Position numbers and translations under genes: made by a program
Shown: in pieces, positions 33,883 through 42,998 of the stretch
How positions within the stretch are numbered: position 1 is the stretch's first letter
Layout of the letters: each line of letters starts with the position of its first letter
The notes under the pieces: generated by a model
Told to the model about the DNA's origin: nothing
Database searches by the model: none
The model's input: the letters and a program-made list of their open reading frames with translations, nothing else
Origin: Candidatus Gastranaerophilales bacterium
Lineage (GTDB): Bacteria; Cyanobacteriota; Vampirovibrionia; Gastranaerophilales; Gastranaerophilaceae
Assembly: GCA_944326485.1 (NCBI GenBank)
Contig: CALVED010000004.1
Span: 62,001-126,000 of the forward strand
Direction: 5' to 3'
DNA length: 64,000 nt

Positions 33883-34749
33883 ATGAGATTTAAGGATAGG
33901 TTAAATTTATTTAACAATTCGGAAGATAAAGAAATAGTCAGTGATAATAAAATTGAATTTAAACAGGATATTGATATTTCTGATATTTTTATACAGAATG
34001 ATAAAGTTTCAAATATTATTAACTCAGTTCTTGCTGAAAATAAAAATATTATAATTGCAAGTAGCATTGATTGTGATAATTCAATTAATACGCAGTATAT
34101 CAGAACTTTTATAAAAAATACGGAAAAGGTTGAGGTTTTATATGATATTAATAAAGATATTAACTTTATTAATGCAAATAGAATAATTGTTCCGGATGTA
34201 AACATATTGGAATTTGTCAAAATATTAGAGTTTATATTATATGGTTATAAAAGTTTTGTATTTACAATAAATATAAAGTCTTATGATAATATATTAGAAA
34301 ATATTAAAACATTAATATCACTTTATTATAAAAACTTATCTGAATCTGCTATTGAAAATTTACTAGGATCTTCTGATTCTATAATAGTTTATATTGATAA
34401 AAATGATGACGGGCTATTTTTTGTAAGTCATATTGGAAGTATTGAATATAAAAATAAAAGTTTAAATATAATAGATTTATATTCTATATCAAATAGTAGC
34501 GAAGATATAAAGAGTCAATGTATAAATTTAAAAGATACAAAAGCTATTGCGAAAATAGATAATATTGATTATGAAGCTAATGAAAATAATAACTATGTGG
34601 ACAAAGAAACCCTCACAAAAACAGAATTAAATGAATTTGTAAAAAATGATATAGAGTTGGATAATGAAAAATCTGACAATAATAACGTCAAAGTTAATAA
34701 GTATAAGTTATTAAAAGAAAAAATAAAGTTAAAAAAGCAAAATAACTGA
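33883..34749 (+). CDS. CpaF/TadA-like ATPase fold lacking the P-loop (inferred)
   Basis: 288 aa. The order of segments parallels the C-terminal ATPase domain of CpaF: KNIIIASSIDCDN where the Walker A strand-loop should be (no GK[ST]), NRIIVPDV where the Glu-rich Walker B strand should be, then ILEFILYGYKSFVFTINIKS in the position of the CpaF LQAMNTGH..TTIHANS segment, and a following helix-strand (NLLGSSDSIIVYIDKNDDG) like the CpaF C-lobe. The last 70 residues are charged and low-complexity. I therefore read it as a catalytically dead CpaF homologue, 2 bp after the CpaE-like gene. The assignment rests on pattern only; the alternative is an unrelated helper. Confidence 0.5.
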   Translation: MRFKDRLNLFNNSEDKEIVSDNKIEFKQDIDISDIFIQNDKVSNIINSVLAENKNIIIASSIDCDNSINTQYIRTFIKNTEKVEVLYDINKDINFINANRIIVPDVNILEFVKILEFILYGYKSFVFTINIKSYDNILENIKTLISLYYKNLSESAIENLLGSSDSIIVYIDKNDDGLFFVSHIGSIEYKNKSLNIIDLYSISNSSEDIKSQCINLKDTKAIAKIDNIDYEANENNNYVDKETLTKTELNEFVKNDIELDNEKSDNNNVKVNKYKLLKEKIKLKKQNN

Positions 34750-34845
34750 TTAATGAATAAATCATACAAATATTTGAAAGATTAATATTAATATTATTAA
34801 TGTGTTAGATGAAAAATTGCTTGGGAAACTCATATAAAATAGTAA

Positions 34846-34885
34846 TTTTGATAGGTTTCTAGATCTAAAGATCTAGATATCAAAA
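34846..34885 (+). promoter_or_regulatory. Long palindromic hairpin upstream of the NarL-type regulator
   Basis: TTTTGATA (34846-34853), GGTT, TCTAGATCT (34858-34866), AA, AGATCTAGA (34869-34877), TATCAAAA (34878-34885). All 17 arm bases pair, with a 4-base bulge on one side. No T-run follows, and the gene starts about 105 bp downstream. Possible operator or 5'-leader structure in a 239-bp gap without a gene. Confidence 0.6.
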
Positions 34886-34988
34886 TAAATCTTTTGCTAT
34901 ATATAAATAATCCTATATATTGATGAGTGCTCGTATATACACATGTATTATAAATAGTACAGGCATGGTATTTACAGGGAGCTAAGGT

Positions 34989-35705
34989 GTGTATATGAGA
35001 AGAAATATTGAATTTAACAAAAAAGTAAAAATTATTTTAGTTGATGACAATTTTGATCATTTGTTAGGGATTAGAGAATTAGTAAATTTAGAGGGTAATT
35101 TTGAAGTAATTGCAACTGCAACAAATGCAAATATTGCAATCAATCTGGTAAAAAAGTATCAACCCGACGTTATTTTAATGGATATTAATATGCCAGAAAA
35201 AGATGGCTTAACAGCAATAAGTGAAATAGAACGCTTGAATTTGGGGACAAAAATCATCGCTTTAACAGGATATGATGATCCTGATTTAATCTTTAGAGCT
35301 ATGAAAATAGGTGCTAAAGGTTATATTCTTAAAACAATGGCCTCTGCGCAATTAATATATGCAATAGAAGAAGTAATGCAAGGAAAAATTTATCTTCCTT
35401 CAGGTCTTTCTTCTCGTTTCTTTGAATATTTTCAAAAATCATTTAAGGAAGAAACAGCAACAAATACAAATCAAGAAAATTTGCTTCAATATTTAACACA
35501 AAGAGAAGAAGAAGTTTTAGAATTGTTAACACAAGGTGTTACTTATAAAGGTGTAGCTCAGCAGTTATTTATAAGTGAAACAACAGTAAAAACTCACGTA
35601 AATAATATTTTTCAAAAGCTTCAAGTTAACGATAGAACTCAAGCTGTTTTATATGCTATAAATAATGGATTTTTGAATAGAAAAAAATTAAAAATTGCTA
35701 TATAA
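34989..35705 (+). CDS. NarL/LuxR-family response regulator
   Basis: 238 aa from GTG at 34989; an ATG at 34995 is also possible, with AAGGTG just before it. The receiver domain has the acidic pair in LVDDN, the phospho-acceptor Asp in ILMDINMPEKDG, Thr in IIALTG, and Lys in YILKTM. The C-terminal LuxR-type HTH is LTQREEEVLELLTQG..YKGVAQQLFISETTVKTHVNNIFQKL. A transcription factor controlled by phosphorylation; the target genes are unknown. It is 7 bp before the kinase gene, so the two form a cognate pair. A large palindrome lies in its leader. Confidence 0.93.
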   Translation: MYMRRNIEFNKKVKIILVDDNFDHLLGIRELVNLEGNFEVIATATNANIAINLVKKYQPDVILMDINMPEKDGLTAISEIERLNLGTKIIALTGYDDPDLIFRAMKIGAKGYILKTMASAQLIYAIEEVMQGKIYLPSGLSSRFFEYFQKSFKEETATNTNQENLLQYLTQREEEVLELLTQGVTYKGVAQQLFISETTVKTHVNNIFQKLQVNDRTQAVLYAINNGFLNRKKLKIAI

Positions 35706-35712
35706 TTATTTT

Positions 35713-36975
35713 ATGAAAAGTAATTATAATACTCTGCATAAATATATAGTAGAAAATTCAATAAAGGAATGCTGTAAAGAGACCATTGATGGTCTCTTTC
35801 GTGCGATTTTAGTTCCGGTTATAGAAAATCAGAAATTTGAGAATTGTATATTATTCAGATTGTTTGATTTAGAAGAAAAAGAGTCAATAATTAAAAGACT
35901 GGCTTTTTCAGGGTCATCTATATATTCATATTCTGAAATTTTAGATAAATTTGAATATGAAAATATCCAAAAAGAAGATATTTGGGGCAGCACAGAGTTT
36001 GTATTGATTTTAGGAGACAGATATTCTTCTTGTCTTATATGGGATTATTCATTGTCTGATAAAACGGATTGTTCACCTGTTTGTTTTTTATATAATTCTA
36101 AATTAATAACAGAAATAGCAAAAAAAATATATGATAACTCTAATCTCGATATAAAAGATATATTGTTTAAATTTCAAGCTGATAGGCGTGAAAATAGATT
36201 ATTAAACAGATCAATAAATGAAATAGCTTCAAAGTTAGATAGTAAGATAGAAGAAATTAAGTTCTCTGAAATTGAAAAAAAACAAATACTTAAAAATGAT
36301 GATAAATTAGAAACAGCTTCAATCGTTGCTGATAAAGCCAAATTTATTGCTCATGAAATAAAGAATAATCTTTCTATTATAAATTTATATACAAAAATTA
36401 CTCAAAAAAGATTGGAAAATGTTGAATTAAAAGAAGATATTATTAATTCAGTTAATAATGCTTTAAATAGTATAGTAACAGCATCAGAGAATATTTCTTC
36501 TTATATTAATGATTTAAGATGTCTTTCTGCTCCATATATTACTGAATTTGAATTAAGAAGTGTAATTATGACAATTGTAATGCAGTGTGAAGAAAAAGCA
36601 AGGTTAAAAGGTATAGATATAATTGTTAATAAATTTGATGAATGTATTGTAAATACAGATAAGACAAAATTTCAATGCGCCTTATTAAATTTAATTTTTA
36701 ATGCAATAGAGGCTTGTAATAAAGGAAATAGTATTGCAATCGATTGTTTTATTGAAAATACAGTTGTTAAGGTTTTTGTAAAGAATAATGGTGCAAAAAT
36801 TCCTAAAGATATACAAAATAAAATTTTTGAGCCTGATTTTACAACTAAAGAAAAAGGAAGCGGTATAGGATTAGCTGTTTGTAGGAAACAGATGGAGCTT
36901 GTTAATGGAAGTATATCATTAGTTCATTCAAATAATGTTGAGACATTGTTTGAAATTGCAATTCCTTTAAAATAG
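35713..36975 (+). CDS. Soluble sensor histidine kinase
   Basis: 420 aa from ATG 35713 (a TTG at 35695 would overlap the regulator gene). There are no membrane helices, so the kinase senses an internal signal. Residues 1-160 are an unrecognised input domain with several Cys. The dimerisation/phospho-acceptor region has FIAHEIKNNLSIINLYT (His in HEIKNN). The ATPase domain has the N-box LLNLIFNAIEAC, F/G1-box EPDFTTKEKGSGIGLAVCRK and a normal ending. The start lacks a Shine-Dalgarno, and a perfect hairpin lies just inside the gene, so its yield may depend on coupling to the regulator. Confidence 0.88.
   Translation: MKSNYNTLHKYIVENSIKECCKETIDGLFRAILVPVIENQKFENCILFRLFDLEEKESIIKRLAFSGSSIYSYSEILDKFEYENIQKEDIWGSTEFVLILGDRYSSCLIWDYSLSDKTDCSPVCFLYNSKLITEIAKKIYDNSNLDIKDILFKFQADRRENRLLNRSINEIASKLDSKIEEIKFSEIEKKQILKNDDKLETASIVADKAKFIAHEIKNNLSIINLYTKITQKRLENVELKEDIINSVNNALNSIVTASENISSYINDLRCLSAPYITEFELRSVIMTIVMQCEEKARLKGIDIIVNKFDECIVNTDKTKFQCALLNLIFNAIEACNKGNSIAIDCFIENTVVKVFVKNNGAKIPKDIQNKIFEPDFTTKEKGSGIGLAVCRKQMELVNGSISLVHSNNVETLFEIAIPLK
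35776..35799 (+). promoter_or_regulatory. Perfect intragenic hairpin at the start of the kinase gene
   Basis: AAAGAGACCAT (35776-35786), TG, ATGGTCTCTTT (35789-35799): an 11-bp perfect stem within the first 30 codons of the kinase. It looks like an attenuator or weak terminator but is followed by CGTGCGATTTT rather than a long T-run. Confidence 0.5.
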
Positions 36976-37004
36976 TTTTCACTTGATAAATTAAATCGTA
37001 TAAT
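36976..37004 (+). promoter_or_regulatory. Promoter of the helicase gene, predicted leaderless
   Basis: TTTTCA (36976-36981), a 17-bp spacer and perfect TATAAT (36999-37004). The ATG at 37011 follows after 6 bp. No Shine-Dalgarno. Confidence 0.5.
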
Positions 37005-37010
37005 ATTTTC

Positions 37011-38975
37011 ATGAATGAAGTTACTGTAAAAAAATATAAGCTGAAGAAAATCAGTACAGATATAAAATATAAAATTGATTATGAAAAAGAGTTAAATCAA
37101 TCTCAGTTAGAAGCTGTTATTCAAAAAGAAGGTGCTGTATTAGTCATTGCCGGTGCGGGAAGTGGAAAAACAAGAACATTAACTTATAGAGTAGCAAGAT
37201 TAATCGAAGATGGTATAAGCCCTAATAATATATTATTGTTAACATTTACCAAAAAAGCGGCACAAGAAATGCTGTCAAGAGCTTCAATTGTTCTTGATTC
37301 AAGATGTGAACAGGTAGCAGGTGGTACTTTTCATTCTTTTGCAAATATTATTTTACGTAAGTATTCTTCTTTATTAGGATTAAAAAATAATTTTACTATT
37401 ACAGATAGAGCAGATAGTGAAGATATTATAAATCATATAAGAGCAAAAGTTATAGATAAGCAAGAAAAAAGATTCCCTAAGAAAAATACAATTTTAGATA
37501 TATATTCGAAAGCAGTAAATAAGAATATTCCATCATCAGAGATAATTGAAAATGAATATAAGCATTTTGAACATTGTACGGATAAAATTAATGAAATTAT
37601 AAGACAGTATAATAGTTATAAAAGAAATAATTCTATATTAGATTATGATGATTTACTTTTATATTTGAAAATTCTATTAGAGTCTAATTCAAATATAAGA
37701 AAGAAACTTTCTAATGAATATAAATATATAATGGTTGATGAATATCAAGATACGAATACAATTCAAGCAGAAATAGTAAAACTTTTGGCTTCTGAACATA
37801 ATAATGTCATGGCAGTAGGAGATGATTCTCAGAGTATATATTCTTTTAGAGGTGCAAATTTTAAAAATATTCTTGATTTCCCGAATATGTATGAAAATAC
37901 AAAAATTATAAAATTAGAACAAAATTATAGAAGCTCGCAAAATATTCTTGCACTCGCAAATGAAGTATTAAAAAAAGCTAAAGACAAATATAGTAAAAAT
38001 CTATTTTCTACAATTGAAAGTACAGTTAAACCTGCAATAATTGTTGCAAAAGACAGTAAAACAGAGGCAGAATTTATTGTACAAAGGGTTTTAGAACTGT
38101 CAGAAGAAGAAAATATTCCGTTAAATGAAATATGTGTGCTGGCAAGAAGTGCAAGAATGACATATAACCTAGAAATAGAGCTTTCTAAAAAGAATATTCC
38201 ATATAAGAAATTTGGTGGAATGAAATTTATTGAGACCGCACATATAAAAGATGTCATAGCCCATTTAAGAGTTATCTTAAATCCTTCAGATATTATAAGT
38301 TATACAAGAATCTTGCTTCTTTTAGATGGGGTTGGGAATCAGAGTGCAAATAAACTTTTGCCGGTTATAATGTCATCTGAAACGTTAGATGAAAAGAAAT
38401 TGCCTGTGAGAAACTCCGAATCCGTAATAAAATTAATTCAATTGATTAATTCTTGTCAAAAAGATATATTCAATCCGTCAAAATTAGTAAGAAGTATTTT
38501 AAATTATTATGAACCAATATTGATGAACAAATATGATGACTATAAGAAAAGGCAAAAGGATTTAGAACATTTTTTAATGTTAAGTGAAAAATATTCTAGT
38601 TTAGAAGATTTCTTAAGTGATTTAGCATTAGAGCCTCCTGATTCATCAGTAGAAGATATAGACTCCGGTTATATAAAAGATGAATATTTGACATTATCAA
38701 CAATACATAGTGCAAAGGGATTAGAATATAAGGCTGTATTTATAATAGGTGCAGTTGACGGTAGGTTTCCGTCATTATTTTCTTTTAATTCAACAGAAGA
38801 ATTAGATGAAGAGCTTCGATTAATGTATGTTGCTATAACAAGAGCGAAAACATATCTTTCAATTACTTATCCGATTGATATGTTTGACTATTCAACAAAT
38901 ATGGTTCTTTCTAAACCATCTAGATTTTTAGATGGAATAAGCCAAGATATTCTTGAAAAGTGGGTTATAGAATAA
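37011..38975 (+). CDS. UvrD/PcrA/Rep-type superfamily 1 DNA helicase
   Basis: 654 aa, a little shorter than UvrD or PcrA. Motif Q/I: NQSQLEAVIQKEGAVLVIAGAGSGKTRTLTYR. Motif Ia: LTFTKKAAQEM. Motif II: MVDEYQDTN. Motif III: AVGDDSQSIYSFRGA. Motif IV: LEQNYRS. Motif V: LSTIHSAKGLEYKAVFIIG. Motif VI: EELRLMYVAITRAKTYL. A 3'-5' helicase in repair or fork restart. The C-terminal tail that binds RNA polymerase in PcrA/UvrD is missing, so a Rep-like role is equally likely. The gene seems to be independently transcribed. Confidence 0.93.
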   Translation: MNEVTVKKYKLKKISTDIKYKIDYEKELNQSQLEAVIQKEGAVLVIAGAGSGKTRTLTYRVARLIEDGISPNNILLLTFTKKAAQEMLSRASIVLDSRCEQVAGGTFHSFANIILRKYSSLLGLKNNFTITDRADSEDIINHIRAKVIDKQEKRFPKKNTILDIYSKAVNKNIPSSEIIENEYKHFEHCTDKINEIIRQYNSYKRNNSILDYDDLLLYLKILLESNSNIRKKLSNEYKYIMVDEYQDTNTIQAEIVKLLASEHNNVMAVGDDSQSIYSFRGANFKNILDFPNMYENTKIIKLEQNYRSSQNILALANEVLKKAKDKYSKNLFSTIESTVKPAIIVAKDSKTEAEFIVQRVLELSEEENIPLNEICVLARSARMTYNLEIELSKKNIPYKKFGGMKFIETAHIKDVIAHLRVILNPSDIISYTRILLLLDGVGNQSANKLLPVIMSSETLDEKKLPVRNSESVIKLIQLINSCQKDIFNPSKLVRSILNYYEPILMNKYDDYKKRQKDLEHFLMLSEKYSSLEDFLSDLALEPPDSSVEDIDSGYIKDEYLTLSTIHSAKGLEYKAVFIIGAVDGRFPSLFSFNSTEELDEELRLMYVAITRAKTYLSITYPIDMFDYSTNMVLSKPSRFLDGISQDILEKWVIE

Positions 38976-38980
38976 TAAGG

Positions 38981-40189
38981 TTATTCTACATTAGAAGCTA
39001 TCTTATAACCTTTTGCAATTAGAGCTTTTTGAATTTCTTCAAAGTGAGCTTGATTTTTCGTCTCCATAGAAATTTTTAAGAAACAATCATTTATATCAGT
39101 ATTTTCACCGCCTTGATTGTGTCTTACTCTTATTACATTAGCACCATATTCTGCAATAATAGAAGAAACATCTTTTAACTGTCCGGGTTTATCCAGTAAT
39201 TCTATTGTTAAATGAGATAATCTGCCTGACTTTAACAGACCTCTATTTATTACTCTTGATAAAATATTAACGTCGATGTTGCCTCCAGAAACTATACACG
39301 CGGTTTTCTTATCGACAATAGGAAGTTTAGAAAACATAGCAGCAGCAACACTTAACGCACCAGCACCTTCAGCTACTAATTTTTGCCTTTCCATTAAAGC
39401 AAGAATAGCTGAAGCTATTTCATCATCAGTTACAGTTACAATATCATCAACATATTTCATACATAAATCAAAAGTGACATCTCCCGGACATTTTACAGCA
39501 GTACCATCTGCAAAAGTATGAACAACAGGCAATTCAAGTATTTTTTTATTAATGAATGATTGATACATACTTCCAGCACCTTGTGCTTGTACACCATATA
39601 CTTTACAAGAAGGTTTCAGTTGTTTTATAGCATAAGCGACACCGGAAATAAGCCCGCCTCCGCCAATTGGAACTATTACTGCTTCAAGCTCAGGCAATTG
39701 TTGAAGAATTTCAAGTCCAATTGTTCCTTGACCTGCTATAACATCTTCATCATTAAAAGGATGTATAAACTCCCCTTGAGTTTCTTTTTGGAATTCGCAA
39801 GCGGCTTTATAAGCATCATCATAAACACCATCTATTAATTTTATTTCCGCACCATATTTTCTTGTAGCTTCAACTTTTGATATTGGTGCTGTCGCCGGAA
39901 TAAATATTGCAGCATTAATATTATTTTTTTGAGCAGCAAGTGCAACACCTTGTGCATGATTTCCTGCAGAACAAGCTATTATACCTTTTTTCTTTTGTTC
40001 ATCAGTTAATTTGGATATTTTATAATATGCACCTCTAAGCTTGAAAGAACCTGTTAACTGGAGGTTTTCTGATTTTAAATATATTTCACTGCCTTCTAAA
40101 ATTGTTTTTGATAATATTAAATCAGTTTTTCTTGCTATTTGACTAAGTACTTTTGCTGCATCATAAATTTTTGCTATATTTAATACCAC
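38981..40189 (-). CDS. ilvA: Threonine ammonia-lyase with ACT domain
   Basis: Deaminates threonine (and serine) to 2-oxobutyrate. 402 aa, starting at GTG after AAGGA. The PLP lysine is K50 in TGSFKLRGAYYKI, and the phosphate loop is VPIGGGGLISGVA. C-terminal ACT-type domain about 325-402 (LTIELLDKPGQLKDVSSIIAEYGANVIRVRH). The single ACT domain fits the shorter, CTP/AMP- or valine-controlled type found in many anaerobes, so it could act in isoleucine synthesis or catabolism; the neighbours do not decide. It converges on the helicase gene. Confidence 0.92.
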   Translation of the reverse strand: MVLNIAKIYDAAKVLSQIARKTDLILSKTILEGSEIYLKSENLQLTGSFKLRGAYYKISKLTDEQKKKGIIACSAGNHAQGVALAAQKNNINAAIFIPATAPISKVEATRKYGAEIKLIDGVYDDAYKAACEFQKETQGEFIHPFNDEDVIAGQGTIGLEILQQLPELEAVIVPIGGGGLISGVAYAIKQLKPSCKVYGVQAQGAGSMYQSFINKKILELPVVHTFADGTAVKCPGDVTFDLCMKYVDDIVTVTDDEIASAILALMERQKLVAEGAGALSVAAAMFSKLPIVDKKTACIVSGGNIDVNILSRVINRGLLKSGRLSHLTIELLDKPGQLKDVSSIIAEYGANVIRVRHNQGGENTDINDCFLKISMETKNQAHFEEIQKALIAKGYKIASNVE

Positions 40190-40245
40190 GATAATATCCT
40201 TCTTTTTTCTTTAATTTTACAATAAAAAATACATAAGGAATAAAA

Positions 40246-41541
40246 TTATATTTTTTCAACTAATAATTTTCTAATTCTTCTTCCTTTTAATTCAAGAACT
40301 TTAATTTTTAGATTATCAATAATAATCTCATCATTAACCTTAGCAAGTCTTCCAAGATGTTTTTGTATAAGTCCGCACATTGTTTCAACATCATCTTCTT
40401 CTTCCTTTTGTTCAATGTTAAAGAATTCAAAAAATTCATCAATTCTTAAAAGACCATTGATAATGAATTTATTATCTCCTACTTGCTTAATATCTTTTTC
40501 TTCTTCATCAAACTCATCTTGAACATCACCGAAGATTTCTTCAAGTACATCTTCCAATGATATAATACCGGACATACCTCCAAATTCGTCAATTACAATT
40601 GCTATTTCTGTTTTATTTGTTTTGAAATTTTGTAAAAGTAAATCAGTCGTCATTGTTTCCGGAACAAGAAGCGGCTTTCTTAAAATATCTTTAATAACAA
40701 ATTCTTTGTCTCTCATTTTACAAGAATATAAATCTTTTACATGTAAAATACCTATAATATTATCTATATTTTCTTCATAAACGGGGTATCTTGTATATTG
40801 ATTTTCTAAAATGATTTCTTTTAGTTCTTCTACATCAATATTTACAGGAAGCGATATAACATCACATCTTGGAATCATAATTTGTTTAGCTGTTAAATCC
40901 GTAAATTTTAAAGTGTTTTTTAGCAAAAAGTTTTCAGTTTCATTAAGTACGCCACCTTTGTAACTTGCATCAATAATCATATCAAGTTCTTCTTCTGTAT
41001 GAACAGCATGTGAAGGATGTGCCGGCGGAATCTTTAATAGTTTTAATAAGAAATTACCAAATCCGTTTAGAAGAAAAATAAACGGTGTAAATAATTTTGC
41101 TGCCAACACCAGTGGTCTTGTTATACTTAAAGCTGTTTCTTCAGGATATTGAAGGGCTATTGATTTTGGCATTAACTCACCCAATACAACATGCATAAAT
41201 GTAATTAATACAAAAGCAATAGCAACAGCAATAGTATGAGTTGCAATGGTATTAGATACATAAGGAAGAAAATCAAATAAAGGATGAATAATTTTAGCTA
41301 AAGTAGCTTCGCCAACCCAACCAAGTCCAATACTTGCAATAGTAATGCCAAGTTGAGTTGCTGCTATATATTTATCAAGTTCTTTTAATGCGGTAGTTGT
41401 TATTTTGGCTGTATTATTTCCCTCATTTGCGAGTTGATTTATTCTGGTTTGTCTTACACTTACAAGCGCAAATTCGGATGCTACAAAAAATCCGTTTGCT
41501 AACAATAATAAAAATATTATTAGTAAATTAAATACAATCAT
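40246..41541 (-). CDS. CNNM/CorC-family membrane protein (DUF21-CBS-HlyC)
   Basis: 431 aa. Residues 1-190 are the DUF21 membrane domain with three to four helices (LLIIFLLLLANGFFVASEFALVSVR, LVLITFMHVVLGELMPKSIALQ). Residues 205-330 form a CBS pair (KQIMIPRCDVISLPV, YPVYEENIDNIIGILHVKDLY, AIVIDEFGGMSGIISLEDVLEEIFGDVQDEFD). The C-terminal CorC_HlyC domain is at 345-431. The family takes part in Mg2+/Co2+ export or homeostasis; older annotations call it hemolysin. TAGAGGAT-like Shine-Dalgarno (AGAGGATTT). Three genes on this strand (small membrane protein, SPFH, this one) are close enough to form an operon. Confidence 0.93.
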   Translation of the reverse strand: MIVFNLLIIFLLLLANGFFVASEFALVSVRQTRINQLANEGNNTAKITTTALKELDKYIAATQLGITIASIGLGWVGEATLAKIIHPLFDFLPYVSNTIATHTIAVAIAFVLITFMHVVLGELMPKSIALQYPEETALSITRPLVLAAKLFTPFIFLLNGFGNFLLKLLKIPPAHPSHAVHTEEELDMIIDASYKGGVLNETENFLLKNTLKFTDLTAKQIMIPRCDVISLPVNIDVEELKEIILENQYTRYPVYEENIDNIIGILHVKDLYSCKMRDKEFVIKDILRKPLLVPETMTTDLLLQNFKTNKTEIAIVIDEFGGMSGIISLEDVLEEIFGDVQDEFDEEEKDIKQVGDNKFIINGLLRIDEFFEFFNIEQKEEEDDVETMCGLIQKHLGRLAKVNDEIIIDNLKIKVLELKGRRIRKLLVEKI

Positions 41542-41572
41542 AAATCCTCTTTTTAAATGTACAATGTTTTAA

Positions 41573-42373
41573 TTATCTGCTCTTGTTAGCAGAACCTATA
41601 TTTATAAATGGAACAGAATTGCCTAGCATATAATAAGGAAGTTTCCCATCCCATTTTTTAACAGCTTCATATTCAACCAGAGATTTATTTTGTGAAAGAG
41701 CAGTTGCTCTAATTGCCATAGACTTTGCTTCAGCTTCTGCTGAAATTAATTTTTGTTTTGCTTCTTCCTGGATTTGAACAGTTTTATTTTTTGCTTTTAA
41801 AGCATCTTGTTCTGCAGTTACTTTGCTTTCAATAGCTCTTTCAAATACATCTGAATAATTTATTGCAGTTATTTGGAAATCTGTAACATTAATATAATTA
41901 TCTTTTAAATGATTTTGAAGTTTAATTAGAATTTCACTTGTAGCTTTTTCTCTATTAGCAACTAAATCTTGAGCATTCCATTTGCCTATAACATCTTTTA
42001 TACTTCCCTCTACAACAGGCATTAAAATTTTATCTTCATAGTCATTACCAACTTCTCTGTACATTTTATATGCATTTTCAGGTTGTAAATTATAGTTTAT
42101 AACATAAGAAATTTTTGCTTGCTGAATATCTTTTGTATATACAGAAGTTGTTATGGATCTTTTTTGAGTCCTTACATCCATTGTTACTATTTTTGAAATA
42201 AAAGGAGTTACAAAGTGTATACCTTCAGGAAAACTTTGATCCGAAACAACACCTAATGTAACCTTTACTCCTCTTTGCCCAACCCCAACCATTGCTATAG
42301 GATTGCAAAAAATAATAAATAATACTAAAAGAGATATTATCATAATAGGTGTCGCAAGTTCATTTCTATTCAT
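41573..42373 (-). CDS. SPFH/prohibitin-family membrane protein
   Basis: 266 aa. An N-terminal membrane anchor (PIMIISLLVLFIIFCNPIAMV) precedes a band-7/prohibitin domain (GQRGVKVTLGVVSDQSFPEGIHFVTPFISKIVTMDVRTQKRSI, then NYNLQPENAYKMYREVG) and a coiled-coil region rich in Ala/Glu/Lys (EQDALKAKNKTVQIQEEAKQKLISAEAEAKS). Such proteins build large ring cages in the inner membrane and often hold FtsH-type proteases. No protease gene is beside it. It lies 17 bp after the small two-helix membrane protein gene. Confidence 0.92.
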   Translation of the reverse strand: MNRNELATPIMIISLLVLFIIFCNPIAMVGVGQRGVKVTLGVVSDQSFPEGIHFVTPFISKIVTMDVRTQKRSITTSVYTKDIQQAKISYVINYNLQPENAYKMYREVGNDYEDKILMPVVEGSIKDVIGKWNAQDLVANREKATSEILIKLQNHLKDNYINVTDFQITAINYSDVFERAIESKVTAEQDALKAKNKTVQIQEEAKQKLISAEAEAKSMAIRATALSQNKSLVEYEAVKKWDGKLPYYMLGNSVPFINIGSANKSR

Positions 42374-42390
42374 TTTGTAAACCTTTCCGA

Positions 42391-42582
42391 TTAAGTAAGT
42401 CCGAGTATTGCGAATACAACATAAACAGCAACAATAAATAATATAAAAATACCATAACCTTTTATAATTTTATTGCCATGCTTTTTGTATAAGTTAACAT
42501 TACATATAACGCTTACAATAGTTATAATAATATTAATTAAAATAAAAAGCGTAAATAAAAATAACAATACTCTTAGTGCCAT
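42391..42582 (-). CDS. Small two-helix membrane protein
   Basis: 63 aa with two transmembrane helices (VLLFLFTLFILINIIITIVSVI and IFILFIVAVYVVFAILGL) joined by a short basic loop (NLYKKHGNKIIK). Not recognised by family. It is the first gene before the SPFH gene and may be a partner of the prohibitin-like complex, going by position alone. Start with AAGAAAG; weak ribosome binding site. Confidence 0.65.
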   Translation of the reverse strand: MALRVLLFLFTLFILINIIITIVSVICNVNLYKKHGNKIIKGYGIFILFIVAVYVVFAILGLT

Positions 42583-42664
42583 ATTTTTCTTTCTTTTTTA
42601 TCAATTTATCTATTTTATAAATAATTGTCAAATATATAACTAAATTTATATTATGATGATTTTC

Positions 42665-42679
42665 TATTGTACTTTGTTA
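42665..42679 (+). repeat. 15-bp motif identical to 12185-12199
   Basis: TATTGTACTTTGTTA, followed by a diverged copy of the same flank (AGAGTCACTTTTC versus CTGAATCATCTTC). No facing arm is present, so the stem seen at 12.2 kb is not formed here. Possible remnant of the same repeat family. Confidence 0.5.
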
Positions 42680-42752
42680 TAGAGTCACTTTTCTTATATT
42701 TTTTCTTATATTTGAAAAATACAATTAAAAATATTAATCGAATGATTTAAAC

Positions 42753-42786
42753 ATAAAAAAAGAGAGAAAAATGTTCCTCTCTCTAA
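42753..42786 (-). terminator. Terminator of the tRNA-Arg gene
   Basis: On the minus strand AGAGAG...CTCTCT with a loop of about 10-12 nt, followed by TTTTTTTA. It begins a few bases after the tRNA 3' end. Confidence 0.75.
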
Positions 42787-42789
42787 AAA

Positions 42790-42863
<74 letters not shown>

Positions 42864-42998
42864 TTACAATTTTATTAAAACATATAAATTTAAAATTTCA
42901 AGAAAAATTTTATTTTAACAAATGTAAAAAAAAATAAAAAGATAGCAATTTTATTTTTTAGAAGTTGTTTATATATATGTTTACAGGAGAAATGTATA

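Noticed and set aside
34750-34988. Riboswitch upstream of the two-component genes
   Set aside because: I compared it by eye with c-di-GMP, SAM, TPP and cobalamin cores and saw no match; only the palindrome is clear.
38975-39015. Terminator between the helicase gene and ilvA
   Set aside because: AAGGTTAT/ATAACCTT pairs are separated by about 25 bases and lie in the ilvA coding end; too weak to call.
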